The notes under the pieces: model-generated
Seen by the model: only the letters and a program-made list of their open reading frames with translations
Database searches by the model: none
Told to the model about the DNA's origin: nothing
Shown: positions 1-10,670 of the stretch, piece by piece
Position numbering within the stretch: the first letter of the stretch is position 1
Layout: each line of letters begins with the position of its first letter
Source: Takifugu bimaculatus
Taxonomy: Eukaryota; Chordata; Actinopteri; Tetraodontiformes; Tetraodontidae
DNA: 64,000 nucleotides
Assembly: GCA_004026145.2 (NCBI GenBank)
Contig: SWLE01000637.1
Coordinates: 1 to 64,000, forward strand
Reading direction: 5' to 3'
Position numbers and translations under genes: made by a program

Positions 1-735
1 ATCCGTCCGCCTGGAACACCTACCTGTCATGGGTGGAGTATGCCCACAATTCCTTGTTCTCGGTGACCACCGGACTGTCGCCCTTCATGGTGTCCCTGGG
101 GTACCAGCCTCCGCTGTTCGAGGTCCAGCAGAATAAGTTGGTGGTACCCTCAGTTCAGGCAAACATGCGCTGCTGCAGAAAGGTATGGAGGCAGATCCGC
201 GCTGCACTCCTGCGGTCCTCCCAGCGCTCTCAGCAGCAGGCCAACCGGCGCCGGACTCCAGCCCCTTCCTATCAGTGGGAGCAGAAGGTCTGTCTGTCCA
301 CGAAGGATCTCTTGCTTCAGTTCGAGTCCCGAAAGCTGGCCCCGCACTTCGTGGGCCCCCTTTGAGGTGGAATGGGTGTAGAACCCCTTAGCTGTCCGCT
401 GAAGGGTTCCTCCAGCGTTCAAGATACACCCCATATTCCACATCTCCAAGGTGAAACCAGTCATGGAGTCGGATCTGGACTCTCCGTCCGAGCTTCCACC
501 TCCTCCTCAAGTTGTGGATGGGGGGTCTGCCTACATGGTCTGGAGCATCCTGGATGTCCGCTGACGAGGACGAGGGTTCCAGTTCCTGGTCGAATGGGAA
601 AGGTACGGCCCAGAGGAATGATCTTGGGTTCCCCCTATGATTCATCCTAGATGACAGCCTCCTCCGTCACTTCTACCGCTCCCATGCAAATAAGCCTGGT
701 AGGGCACCTGGAGGCGCCCGTTGAGTGGGAGGTAA
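1..735 (+). pseudogene. Sushi-like chromovirus integrase C-terminus and chromodomain, decayed (unit 1)
   Basis: This is the 3' end of a Ty3/gypsy chromovirus pol gene, entering the window already inside the integrase core. The frame at 33-365 reads the post-catalytic part (SWVEYAHNSLFSVTTGLSPF) and the following basic region. An extra C in the C-run near 360 shifts the frame. A TAG in the next segment and further indels break the chromodomain-like part, whose remains lie around 540-640. The same stretch is open at 13563-14372 and 28145-28933, which shows it is a degraded copy and not a host gene. It runs directly into its LTR at 736. Confidence 0.85.
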
Positions 736-1194
736 TGTTGGGGTCAAGGGTTCTGGGTCGCTCGTTGCCTGTTTCTTGCTGCAGGAGGGCGTGGAGGAGC
801 CGATGATTATCCACAGCTGGCGCTGCGGTTGGACGCGCCTGGCGGCAATTTCTATCAGGACATTCTATTTAAGGACGGAGCGCCTGTCTGCCAGCATCGG
901 AGAGTTTACGTACTCCTCACGGTAAACCTGACTCTTGCTGCTTGATTTTCGAATGAAACACTTTCTACCTTTGCTTCTCACGCGGTTGAAGTCCCCACGC
1001 CAACCTACGGACGCGAACCACTTGCTGGACCTGTCTCATAGATTGGCTCAGCGCCGGAGCTCCCAGTGCACCCCGGAAGACTGGACGAGAGATTCCCCTG
1101 CAGTCCAGGAGGACCTTTTGTGTTACTTAAAGCTTATTTGGACTAATTTCCTGTTTTGGATTCTTTCGGGTCCTGTAAAAACCAAATCATAACA
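736..1194 (+). repeat. 3' LTR of sushi-like chromovirus (unit 1)
   Basis: The segment starts TGTTGGGGTC right after a purine-rich tract (gtgggaggtaa) and ends ataaca, giving TG...CA termini of about 459 bp. Homologous LTRs occur at 14449, 29019 and 54106, each in the same place relative to pol or gag. The 54106 copy is followed by a gag start, which supports the right boundary. Confidence 0.8.
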
Positions 1195-2112
1195 CAATTC
1201 TTTCTATACTGAACTAAATCCTATCAGTTGACGTGGACCAGGCTGCCACAGGACTTTCGTGGAGAGGCCGGCACCGTATGCCGCAGCAATATGACGGGAT
1301 CTGTAAGAGTTGCACTTGGTGGGTTGGCACACTCTCCTTCAGTATGCTGATGATTTGCTGATTGCTTCTTCTAAGGAAGCATGTCATGTGGACTCTGTTG
1401 TTGTTTAAGAGGTTGGCAGAGCGTGGACATCAAGCTTCTTTGGTGAAACTGCAATATTGTAGCCTAGAGGTCACGTATTTGGGACATGTGTTGTGTAAGG
1501 GTGAACATGTTTTATCTCCAGAGAGGATGCAGCTTTTTTCAAACATGCATTCCCCACAGGACTGAGAAGGAGATGCTTTCTTTCTTAGGCATGACTCGAC
1601 TATCTTCAATGAATCTGACTATGCTGCTGTGGACTCTGTTTTGAGAGCAGCGACGTGACAGGATGCTCCTCCCACAGTGCAATGGACAGATGAAATGCTC
1701 AAGGCCTTTGTGGATTTAAAGAGTGCTTTAACCTCAGCACCAGCTTTAGGCCATTGCCCTTCCATCTGTGTGTGACAGAGAAAGAATGTTTTGCTTCTGG
1801 CCTGTTGGTGCAGAAACATGGATCAGAGTATCGTCCTGCAGCATACTATCCGTCAGGGCTCTTCCCTGTAGTGCTTGGCCTGCCTGGTTGTTTGAGATCT
1901 GTAGCTACTGTTGCTATTATGATTGAGAAATCAACTCCAGTTGTGCTGGCTCACGACTGTGTTGTACAGATTCCTCATGCTGTGCTGCATATGTTGAACG
2001 TAGCTGCTACACAACACATGTCACCTGCTTTAAGGTCAGGATGTGAAGCGGTGATTCTGTCCAGTCCACACATCACTCTTGAAGGTCCCCACCTTTGAAT
2101 TCAGCTACTTTT
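1195..2112 (+). mobile_element. Endogenous retrovirus pol remnant, RT to RNase H linker (unit 1)
   Basis: This is a decayed fragment of a vertebrate endogenous retrovirus pol gene. A YADD reverse-transcriptase motif is read near 1342-1355. A conserved RT tail follows (VTYLGHVL, near 1470-1493). Near 1790-2095 comes a stretch like the RT connection domain (FASGLLVQKHGS, PVVLGLPGCLRSVA). Frameshifts and stops separate the pieces, so no functional protein can be made. The same fragment recurs in units 2 and 3. A more 5' part of what is probably the same provirus is in unit 4 (53650-54105). Confidence 0.75.
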
Positions 2113-2585
2113 CTCTCTGTTAGGCACTGTAGACACAAATCATAACCCCCAAATACAGATGTGCATGACTGGTTGAGGTTGGAATAAGGATTTTACTGAA
2201 AATTGGTTCAGAACAAAACCAAGTGGTGCTGGAGACAGACAAACATGGTCAAACTGGAGCAGGCTGGGCGGCGTCCGAAAGGCGATCAGCGGGAGAGACT
2301 GACAATCAGTTCAGAACTGGAAACAGGAATCGTGAAACAAACTAGCATTCAGAGTTTCAGGAGCCAGGCTGTACCACGGGGGTTAAAAAACAAATTGGTG
2401 ATGATTGGAAAGTCGACCACACCTGCCTCAGGTGTGGGTGATTAGCTGGAGATGATTTTCAGGTGTGTAGGTTGCACGACGGGAGAGAACCTGGCAGTAG
2501 CCCTGCCCAGCCTGGAAGTAAACAGACAAGGGAAACACAAACAAGAAACAGAAGGGGAGGAGGGCATTCCTAACACTCTCTGTTA
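2113..2585 (-). repeat. LTR-like insertion (2123-2575) flanked by 10-bp direct repeats
   Basis: The 10-mer CTCTCTGTTA occurs at 2113-2122 and again at 2576-2585, enclosing 453 bp. On the minus strand the insert begins TGTTAGGAATGCC, like an LTR, and ends near GGGGTTATG or TCTACA. The ten-base duplication is longer than usual for LTR elements, so the class is uncertain. Copies lie at 16219-16667, 30407-30856 and, truncated, 54583-54820. Confidence 0.5.
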
Positions 2586-2696
2586 AGTAAATGTTTTTTC
2601 AGATGGACTTCATGCAGGTCGAGCGGCTCATTGCTAATGGGGTCAGGTCATGTCTCTTATGGTTGTTGTGTCATAAAGGTGGTAGCAGTCTGATTA
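2586..2696 (+). other. Conserved unit spacer, probably retroviral pol continuation
   Basis: About 110 bp are shared by all four units (16678, 30865 and 54831 onward). The sequence follows the LTR-like insertion and may continue the interrupted retroviral RNase H region, but it is too short and broken to prove this. Confidence 0.35.
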
Positions 2697-3811
2697 TATA
2701 TATATACAATACATAAAATAAAATTACAACATAAACATTACACAATTATTGTTATTGGCTGGGTTAGGATGAGTTATACAGTTTGATGGCGGACGGCAGG
2801 AAGGACTTCCTGTAGCGCTCCTTAGAGCAGCGAGGCTGCAGGAGTCTGTTGCTGAAGCTGCTGAAGCTGCTTCTCAGTTTGTCCACTGTGTTATGGAGGG
2901 GGGGAGGGGGGGGGGGGGGGGGCGGGGGGACTGTCCATGATTGTCCACAGTTTCAACACCATCCTGTCCCTCACCACCTCGTCTAAGTTTTCAAGTTTAA
3001 ATCCAACAACAGACCTGCCTTTTTAATGAGTTTGTTGAGTCTGTTGGCATCCTTTGCTTTAATGCCTGTACCCCAGCACACTACAGCAAAGAAGATGGTG
3101 CTAGCCATGACAGACTGGTAGAACATGTGGAGCATCCTGCTGCAAACACTGAAGGACCTGAGTCTCCTGAGGAAATAGAGTCTGCTCATGGCCTTCTTCT
3201 AGACAGCATCGGTGTTTGTGGACCACTCCAGTTTATTGTCCAGCTGGACACTCAGGAACCTGTAAGATGAGACTATTTCCACATCTTTCCCACTAATGCA
3301 GACTGGGGAGGGAGGGGACTTGCTTTTACTGAAATCCACCACCATCTCCTTCGTCTTGGTCACGTTGAGCTGCAGAAGGTTCTCCCTGCTCCACCAAACA
3401 CAACTCTCCACAAGGTCCCTGTATTCATCCTCCTGTCCATTCTCCACACACCCGACTATGACTGTGTCATCCAAGTACTTCTGGAGATGACATGTCTCAG
3501 AGTGGTACTGGAAGTCAGCTGTGTAGGTGGTGAACAGAAAGGGGGAGAGCACAGTTCCTTGGGGAGCTCCTGTGTTGCTCATCAGGGGGTCGGACACACA
3601 GCTCCGCAGTCTCACAAACTGTGGTCGACTTGTCAGGTAGTCCTCGATCCAAGAAACAAGGGCAGCATCCATCTGCATCTTCTCCAACTTAGTCCTCAGC
3701 AGTCTTGCTTGGATGGTGTTGAAGGCAGAAGAGAAGTCAAAGAACATGACCCGCACTGTGGTGTTTAGTCTGTCCAAGGAGGAGTAAGCCCTCTGTAGCA
3801 AGTATATTACT
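2697..3811 (-). mobile_element. L2/CR1-group LINE, 3' RT fragment (unit 1)
   Basis: This is the C-terminal half of a non-LTR reverse transcriptase on the minus strand. Motifs in order are FFDFSSAFNTIQ (near 3740), NTGAPQGTVLSPFLF (near 3560) and KYLDDTVIVG (near 3470; other units have KYSDD, the form usual for this family). The C-terminal SRLYFLRRLRSF block lies at 2983-3189. A frameshift separates the two open parts. The 5' end stops abruptly at 3811 against a copied piece of the LTR-like insertion. A run of about 20 G at 2907-2930 interrupts the 3' part. Confidence 0.85.
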
Positions 3812-4107
3812 GCGTCAGTTCAGAACTGGAAACAGGAATCGTGAAACAAACTAGCATTCAGAGTCTCTAGGGAATTTCTCCTGGACTGCATAGGCAAGTG
3901 CCTGCACAGCTCTGCTGAACCTAATGTTGGCCTGACTGTCAAAGATTGGGTGTATCAGGCAGCTGGCCATTCTTTCTGGTGTACCGTAAATACAGCTTGA
4001 ATCTTGTGATAGCCATTGTCCAGAGACCTGTTCATCAGACATCGTAGCTCAGACACAGCAGCTCTACATTCTTTGAAAAACTGGGTCAGATCACACTCCC
4101 GCCTTTC
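3812..4107. repeat. Junction piece plus unassigned conserved segment U (unit 1)
   Basis: Bases 3812-3862 duplicate part of the LTR-like insertion (compare 2310-2357). Bases 3863-4107 are a segment of about 245 bp found once per unit (17995-18241, 30977-31204, 54947-55184). On the minus strand it holds a 63-codon open frame in units 1 and 2 (3851-4042), but indels break it in the others. I do not recognise the protein. The segment always abuts the 5' side of a Rex3 fragment. Confidence 0.5.
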
Positions 4108-6065
4108 CAGTTTGGGAATGTGATCTGGAAAGGCGGGATTGGGAGGAACGGTCTGCCCGATCAGAACCAGAGTGATGTTCAGTTATTGGACTTCTGTGCT
4201 AGTCGCAGTTTGGCCATAACTAACACCCTGTTCAAGCATAAGGTTGTTCATCGGTGCTCTTGGCACCATGATGGCCTGGGCCATAGGTCAATGATTGACT
4301 TTATAGTCGTGTCAGCTGATCTGCGGCCATATGTTTTGGACACTCGGGTGAAGAGAGGAGCAGAGCTGTCAACTGATCATTACCTGGTGGTGAATGCAGG
4401 TGGGGGAGGAAGCCACTGCGCGGACCTGGCAGGCCCAAACGCTTAGTTAGGGTCTGTTGGGAACGCTTGGTGGAGGAACCCGTCAGGCTGGTCTCTCCCA
4501 CCTCCGACAGAGCTTCGATCGTGTTCCGAGGGCGGTAGGGGACATTGAGTTTGAATGGGCCATGTTCCGCTCCGCCATTGTCATGGCGGCTGTCACGAGC
4601 TGTGGCTGCAAGGCCACTGGTGCTGGTCATGGCGGTAATCCCTGTACCAGATGGTGGACGCCAGAGGTGAGTGAAGCCATCAGGCTGAAGAAAGAGGCCT
4701 ACAGGTCATGACTGGTCTGTGGGTCTCCGGAAGCAGCTGACCGGTACACGTTGGCTAAGCAGGCTGCGGCCGTGACAGTTGCGAAAGCAAAAACTCAGGC
4801 ATGGGAGGAGTTCAGTGAGGCTATGGAGGAAGACATTCGATCGTCTCCGAGAAGATTCTGGCAAACTGTCCGGCGCCTTAGGGGCGGCAGGCGGCAACTC
4901 GCCCACACCGTGTTAGGTGTACGTGGGGAGCTGCTGACGTTCCTGGGGCACTTATCCGGCGATAGAAGGAATACTTCCAGGAGCTCCTCAATCCTATCAA
5001 TACGTATCCTCAAGTAGGAACAGAGTCGGAAGACCAGGATGTGGACCGTCCAATTTCCGGAGCGGAAGTTGCCAAGGTAGTGAAACAGCTGCCTGATGGC
5101 GGTGCTCCAGGAGCGGATAAGATCCACCTGGGGTATCTTAAGGCTCTGGATGTTGTAGGGCTGTCCTGGTTGACACGCCTCTGCAACATTGCCTGTGTGC
5201 TAATGGAGACCAGAAGGGTGTCAAGTTCGGTGGGCGGAGGATCTCGTCGCTGCTTTTTGCGGATGACGTAGTTCTTCTGGTACCATCGAACAGGGACCTC
5301 CAACAAATGCTGGGATGGTTCACGACTGAGTGTGAAGCGGCAGGGATGCGGATCAGCACCTCCAAGTCAGAATCCATGGGCCTCGCTCGGAAAAAGGTAG
5401 AGTGCCTTCTCCGGGTTGGGGAGGAGGTCCTGCCCCAGGTGGAGGAGTTCAAGTATCTCGCGATCTTGTTTACGAGTGAGGGTGGGATGGAACGTGAGAT
5501 CGACAGGCGGATCAGAGCGGCGTCAGCAGTGATGGGTTATGGGTGAAGAAGGAGCAGAGCCGGAAGGCGAAGCTCTCAATTTACCGGTCGATCTACGTCC
5601 CAATCCTCACCTATGGCCATCAACGTTGGGTGATTAACAAAAGAACGAGATCGCAGATACAAGCGGCTGAAATGAGTTTCCTCCGCAGGGTGGCCGCGCT
5701 CAGCCTTAGAGATAAGGTGAGAAGCTTGGACATCTGGGAGGGGCTCGGAGTAGAACCGCTGCTTCTCCACATCGAGAGGAGTCAGCTGGGGTGGCTCGGG
5801 CATCTGGCTAGGATGCCTTCCGGACGCCTCCCTTTAGAGGTGTTCCGGAAATGTCCCACCGGGAGGAGGCTTCGTGGCCGGCCCAGGACTAGGTGGAGGG
5901 ATTATATCTCTCGTCTGGCTTGGGAGCGGCTGGGGGCCCCCCCGGAAGAACTGATGGGAGTGGCCGGGGAGAGGGCTGTCTGGGCATCTCTCCTGAAGAT
6001 GCTGCCCCCATGACCCGGATCCGGATATGCGGGAGAAAACGAAATCAAACGAAAACATCGCACTC
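4108..6065 (+). mobile_element. Rex3 (RTE-clade) LINE, internally deleted (unit 1)
   Basis: The 5' part encodes the end of the apurinic-type endonuclease (RCSWHHDGLGHRSMIDFIVV, ELSTDHYLVV with the catalytic-type DH). A connecting region and the RT C-terminal half follow (5307-6013: MRISTSKSESM, then the terminal region with RLRGRPRTRWRDYISRLAW). Near 5205 the sequence jumps from the RT N-terminus to just before the FADD motif. Comparison with unit 2 implies an internal loss of roughly 0.55 kb. The typical Rex3 3' tail (cccggatccggata, then an A-rich gaaaacgaaa run) closes it at about 6065. Stops and frameshifts make it inactive. Confidence 0.88.
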
Positions 6066-6803
6066 CCACTTTGTGAGAACATCCCTGGAACTGCAGACAG
6101 ACAACAGACCCTAGTCAGAATCTAACTAGGGTCTGAACACAAGAACCTTGGCCTCACCACCACACACTTCAGCTATTGGCATGGTAACGACAGGGAAGAT
6201 TGAGCTACTATGGCTGTTGGTACGAGGAGGGAGGAGGTATTGGCGGAGCGGAGTCCAGGTCCACTGGATTCCCCAGAGTCTCAGAAAAAAATGAAAAAAT
6301 GTCATTTACCCGGTTGGTGATACTGGCTGCTGTTTCTGCTGAAGACTGAGGCCACCCCCCTCAACCTCAGTTTCACTACAGCATAATGTACTTTTGCCGT
6401 GTTACAAATTTACTACGTATGGCTGGACATAAGGTTTTGACTGGTCTTGTTACCGACGTGTTTAGGCACATTTTGACGCTGTGATTACAAGGCTGCGGTG
6501 TGCTTTACTGCTGTGCAGTCACGTGACCACGTCACTCGCAATTTGAAATGGAGTTTCCTTTAATGGGTGTGCATCTGTGAAAGAGGTGGGTGCAATAGTA
6601 TCCTGCCCTGGTCCATCAGGCCAAGATGTGGTGTTCTGGCCAACATTTTATCCACTAACCCTAATCCATTTAAAGACGAGGCCTGTTAATTAAAGAATTG
6701 AGCACTTCACCATCATTGTGGGATTAAGATGTAGCTTTTTACAATCAAACAACTACATTGAAAATAATAACAATTCATTTATGGTGTAAAGTGTAGACAC
6801 ACG
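6066..6803. other. Conserved 3' flank of olfactory receptor 1, no gene seen
   Basis: These 740 bp are conserved beside all four receptors (21266-21935, 35106-35756, 59159-59801). They probably hold the receptor 3' UTR and polyadenylation region on the minus strand. I see no coding frame or recognised repeat, apart from a 9-bp inverted motif around gtcacgtgaccacgtcac near 6519. Confidence 0.6.
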
Positions 6804-7730
6804 TTAGAATAAACCTTTTTTCCCAAATAGCTTCTTTAGCTGTTTAGAGATTTCTTTCATTTTAAGTCCATATACGATGGGGTTAAAGAGGGGATGGTAC
6901 ATTATGATCTGTAAGGTTATCAGAAAATGTACAGTTTTGGGAACAACAGTATTCAGTCGCAGCAGAAGTACATCATATACACTTAAACAGGAAAAGTTGA
7001 TGAGAATCATCAGATGTGGTAAACAGGTCTGTGCAGCTTTCTTCCTCACCTCTTTACTGCTCTGGTAGGAGATGAGGAGGATCCTGGCGTAGGAGAACAG
7101 GATGAACATCACAGGCACAATGACAAGGTTCACAAGGACCATCAAACCATAGATGTTGAAGGTTTCTGACCGCTGACAGTAAAGGTTATACACTGTGCTG
7201 TTACAAATGATACCTTTAAAGATGAAGTTACACAGTTTTCTGTTTGCATTCATTATAGCTGGAACTAAAACCTGAGCGGTCGGAGCAATCCAAGCTAAGA
7301 GCAGAAAAATAGTGACTGTTCTTCTCCTCATGATGGCTGAATATTGCAGAGGTTTGCATATGGCCAGGTACCTGTCGTAGGCCATAACGGCCAACAGTAA
7401 AAACTCTGATCCACCCAATGAGTAAAACATGAACCACTGGAAGAGACAGACTGAATATGTGATGGTTTGTTCCTCTGATAAGAAGTCGATCAGTAGTTTT
7501 GGGTAGATGGCAGTGCTGTAAAGAACAGAGTTGATCAACAAGGCTGCAATCAGAACGTACATGGGTTCATGGAGGTTCCGGTGAAAACAGATCAGAAACA
7601 CAATAGTAGAATTGCTGCAGATGATCAGAATATATGCTGTTAACATAATCACAAAGTACAGATATCTGTATTTCTGCAGTTCCACATAACCCTCAATAGT
7701 GATATATGTGACATTTGCTCTATTGTCCAT
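6804..7730 (-). CDS. Olfactory receptor, class A GPCR (unit 1)
   Basis: This 308-residue intronless receptor is predicted to sit in the ciliary membrane of olfactory neurons and couple an odorant to a Golf-type G protein. Visible features are an N-glycosylation site at N6 (NVT), TM1 about 23-47, and the TM2 signature LHEPMYVLIAALL (53-65). TM3 has C95 and the MAYDRYLAICKPLQY motif (D119-R120-Y121). Extracellular loop 2 has cysteines 167, 176 and 185. SYARIL is at 213, KAAQTCLPHL opens TM6 (231-240), and NPIVY is in TM7 (283-287). Length is normal for the family and the ATG gives the expected short N-terminus. It resembles fish type I receptors, perhaps the delta group, but subgroup assignment needs a tree. 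The ligand is unknown. It is closest to receptor 2 in sequence. Confidence 0.95.
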   Translation of the reverse strand: MDNRANVTYITIEGYVELQKYRYLYFVIMLTAYILIICSNSTIVFLICFHRNLHEPMYVLIAALLINSVLYSTAIYPKLLIDFLSEEQTITYSVCLFQWFMFYSLGGSEFLLLAVMAYDRYLAICKPLQYSAIMRRRTVTIFLLLAWIAPTAQVLVPAIMNANRKLCNFIFKGIICNSTVYNLYCQRSETFNIYGLMVLVNLVIVPVMFILFSYARILLISYQSSKEVRKKAAQTCLPHLMILINFSCLSVYDVLLLRLNTVVPKTVHFLITLQIIMYHPLFNPIVYGLKMKEISKQLKKLFGKKGLF

Positions 7731-8645
7731 GTTGAGAAGAAAGCAGAAACCTGGACCTTGAAGACAGCATTAATGATGGTAGACGCTTTCATCTCCGTCA
7801 TTCACTGGTTCTTCAAATTAATAAAACCACAAATGAGTGGTTTGACTGTGCAGGCTGTTTTTATCAGCCTGTGTCATTCTCTGTGGATCTCATTAAGCTG
7901 TTTACAGCTTCTTCTCACTGTGTCCATCAGACTTGAGACCTGAACTCAACTTGACCTCTTTCTACCAGAAAGAGTTCCTGAGAATCCTGAGCAGTATCTT
8001 AGCGCTTGCTAGCGCTGCACTTGTCAGTCATCTCAGCTGTTGTTTCTGGGGCCTGTTCAAGCCAATCACCCCAGCTTTGGGGTCACAGCCCCAAGTGCTC
8101 CAGTGACCACAAGGATCACCTCTCCAGCTGATCTCTCAGCCCCCGATATTTCTCCAGTTTCTCGTGTACCCCCTTCCTGATGTTGTTGTCATGAGGGATT
8201 GCTACATTTTCTTTTCCTCATTTGTCCACCACCACCACATTTTCCAGCTGGTTCGCCATCATTGGTGTGTCTCTGTCTCTCTGTCTGTCTCTGATAGTCT
8301 CAGAGGCATTTCCTTTTTGGACTTTGGACTTCCAGTCTAAACTCAGTACAGATGCTCCTGTCTGTCATGCCTTGTTATGGTATTCCATGTATACTGCCGG
8401 CATGTTAGCATCATGATTAATTAGCAGTGCTGTCAGCCATTCACTTATCATCTCCTCATTGGTTAAGGCAGAGGCTTGAATCCCTAGAGGGAGGTCAGCT
8501 TGGATCCTTAACAATAGCGTACCATCTATTCCTTTTGATCTCACGATGAGAGATGACTCCGCAACTGTCCTAATGGGCAACCTCCTCCACACAGATACTC
8601 CTTGCTTATGTTCCTCACATATGGAACTCCTCCATGTAAAATGAT
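7731..8645. other. Conserved 5' flank of olfactory receptor 1
   Basis: This is upstream DNA of the minus-strand receptor, shared with units 3 and 4 over about 0.9 kb and partly with unit 2. It should contain the receptor promoter and any 5' exon, though I cannot place either. Short plus-strand frames here are not conserved as proteins and are not called. Confidence 0.55.
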
Positions 8646-9109
8646 TACCGTATTGGCCCGAATATAAGACGGTGTTTTTTGCGTTGAAAGAAGACTGAAA
8701 AAGTGGGGGTCGTCTTACATTCGCGGTCTAGACATTATACCCATTCACAACGCTAGATGGCGCCAGATATATTTAAAGCGAATGCTGAACTAAACGTCCC
8801 AGGCCAAAGCGAACCCCTGTCACGAAGAAGAAAAATAAAAATAGCGGTAGCACGAAGAAGAAAAGTAAAAAATAGCGGTAAGAAAGAAAAGAGAAGAAAA
8901 TAAGAGAAGAGATAACAGAAAATAGAGAAATGTAGCGACAATCTGGAGAAAAGTGGGTCGAAGATATAATCATTTGTTTCAAATGTACTGTAATTATTTT
9001 CTGTATAAAAATTAAATTTGGTGTTCAAAAAGTCTTTTTTCAAACTTGAGTTGAAAAAGAGGGGGTCGTCTTATAATCAGGGTCGTCTTATATTCGGGCC
9101 AATACGGTA
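8646..9109. mobile_element. TA-flanked MITE (element 8648-9107)
   Basis: This 460-bp non-autonomous DNA transposon has terminal inverted repeats starting ccgtattggcccgaatataa and ending with the complement, flanked by TA on both sides. Unit 4 keeps the uninterrupted target (gattaataaacac near 61643), which proves insertion with a TA duplication and fits the Tc1/mariner type. A second copy in the opposite orientation is at 15463-15924. Open frames inside it are low-complexity artefacts. Confidence 0.88.
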
Positions 9110-9184
9110 ATAAACACTTAGAAGACCTTCAAAATAAAGCTGAAGTTCCTGATCCACTGTCAGCAACAAACTAATTTTGCTCCA
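9110..9184. other. Remainder of receptor 1 upstream flank
   Basis: This short stretch continues the receptor 5' flank after the MITE. It ends at gctccagt, where the Rex3 tail begins. The matching unoccupied sequence is seen in unit 3 near 37700. Confidence 0.6.
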
Positions 9185-10560
9185 GTTTGTTTTCGTTTTG
9201 TTTTCTCCTGATTATCCGAATCTGGGTCGTTAGGTCAGCAGCTTCATGAGAGATGCCCAGACAGCCCTCTCCCCGGCCACTTCCATCAGCTCCTCCAGGG
9301 GGACCCCCAGCTGCTACCAAGCCAGGTGAGAGACTAATGCCTCTACCTGGTCCTGGGCCGGCCACGAGGCATCCTCCCGGTGGGACGTGCCTGGAACACC
9401 TCTAACGGGAGGCGTCCGGAAGGCGTCCTGGCCAGATGCCCTAGCCACCCCAGCTGACTCCTATCGATGTGGAGAAGCAGCAGCTCTACTCCCAGCTCCT
9501 CCCGGATGTCCGAGCTGCTCACCCTATCTCTAAGGTTGAGCCAGGCCACCCTGCGGAGGAAACTCTTTTCAGCCGCTTGTATCTGCGATCTCGTTCTTTC
9601 AGTCATTACCCAACGTTGATGGCCATAGGTGAGGATTGGGACGTAGATCGACCGGTAAATCAAAAGCTTCGCCTTCCTGCTCAGCTCCTTCTTCACCATC
9701 ACTACTGACGCTGCTCTGATCTGCCTGTCGATCTCTCGTTCCATCCTACCCTCACTCATGAACAAGATCCCAAGATACTTGAACTCCTCCACCTGGGGCA
9801 GGACCTCTTCCCCAACCCGGAGAAGGCACTCTACCTTTTTCCAAGCGAGGACCATGGACTCTGACTTGGAGGTGCTAATTTGCATCCCTGCCGCTTCACA
9901 CTCAGTCGTGAACCGTCCCAGCAATTGTTGGAGGTCCCTGTTCGATGGTGCCAGAAGAACTCCGTCATCCGCAAAAAGCAGCGACGAAATCCTCTGCCCA
10001 CCGAACTCGACACCCTCCACTCCCCGGCTGCGCCTAGAAATTCTGTCCATAAAAGTTATGAACAGAACCGGTGACAAAGGTCAGCCCTGGCAGTCCAACA
10101 TTCAATGGAAATGAGTCCGACTTACAAACGGCTATCCGGACCAAGCTCCTGCTCCTTTGGGACAGGGACTGGGCGTCCCTTATCAAGGGACCATCCACCC
10201 CATACTCCCGGAGCACCCCCACAGGATGCTCCTGGGGACCCGGTCATAAGCCTTTTCCAAGTCCACAAAGCACATGTGGACTGGTTGGGCAAACTCCCAA
10301 CTCCCCTCAAACACCCCAGCAAGGGTAAAGAGCTGATCTGTGGTTCCATGACCAGGGCGAAACCGGCATTGTTCCTCCTCGATGAGAGGTTCGACTATCA
10401 GTCTAATCCTCTTTTCCAGCACCCTTGCATAGAATTTCCCAGGGAAGCTGAGGAGTGTGATCTCACTGTAGTTCGAACACACCCTCTGGTCCCCACTGTT
10501 AAAAATAGTTGCAGAGGCGTGTCAACCAGGACAGCCCTACAACATCCAGAGCCTTAAGAT
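9185..10560 (-). mobile_element. Rex3 LINE, minus strand, RT region (unit 1)
   Basis: From the 3' end at about 9185 (complement of the Rex3 tail) the minus strand reads upward. First is the RT C-terminal domain (9343-10077, 244 codons, with SLLFADDGVLLAPS and QLGWLGHLARTPSGRLP). Then come CFVDLEKAYDRVP (near 10250) and RIRLIVEPLIEEEQCRF (near 10390). A frameshift near 10090 and another near 10200 split it. The 5' end is lost where it meets the chromovirus LTR remnant. Bases 9343-10560 match unit 4 (61854-63065) almost base for base at a constant offset. Confidence 0.88.
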
Positions 10561-10654
10561 ACCCCATTCCTGTGATCTTTAATAAAGTTTCTCGGAAGAC
10601 GATCCGCCACTGTGTGCTGTCTGCTTTCAGGTCCTGGTACAACCGTTTGTAACA
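10561..10654 (+). repeat. Truncated 5' LTR end of sushi-like chromovirus
   Basis: The sequence ending in ggtcctggtacaaccg...gtaaca is homologous to the end of the LTR at 54106-54460. It contains an AATAAA signal near 10581 and lies just before the gag start at 10671. The upstream part of the LTR is missing. Confidence 0.6.
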
Positions 10655-10670
10655 TCACACGCTGACCATT

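Noticed and set aside
2896..2937. G-run as a possible G-quadruplex regulatory element
   Set aside because: It lies in dead LINE sequence, varies in length among units, and could reflect homopolymer sequencing error.
8480..8495. Possible EBF/Olf-1 site (tccctagaggga) upstream of receptor 1
   Set aside because: The EBF consensus has a two-base spacer between CCC and GGG; here the spacer is four, and placement relative to the start is far.
8753..9043. 96-codon hydrophobic, phenylalanine-rich frame (and its mirror at 15400-15819) that looks like a membrane protein
   Set aside because: It lies wholly in the AT-rich MITE, exists because of T-rich runs, and has no independent conservation beyond the repeat.
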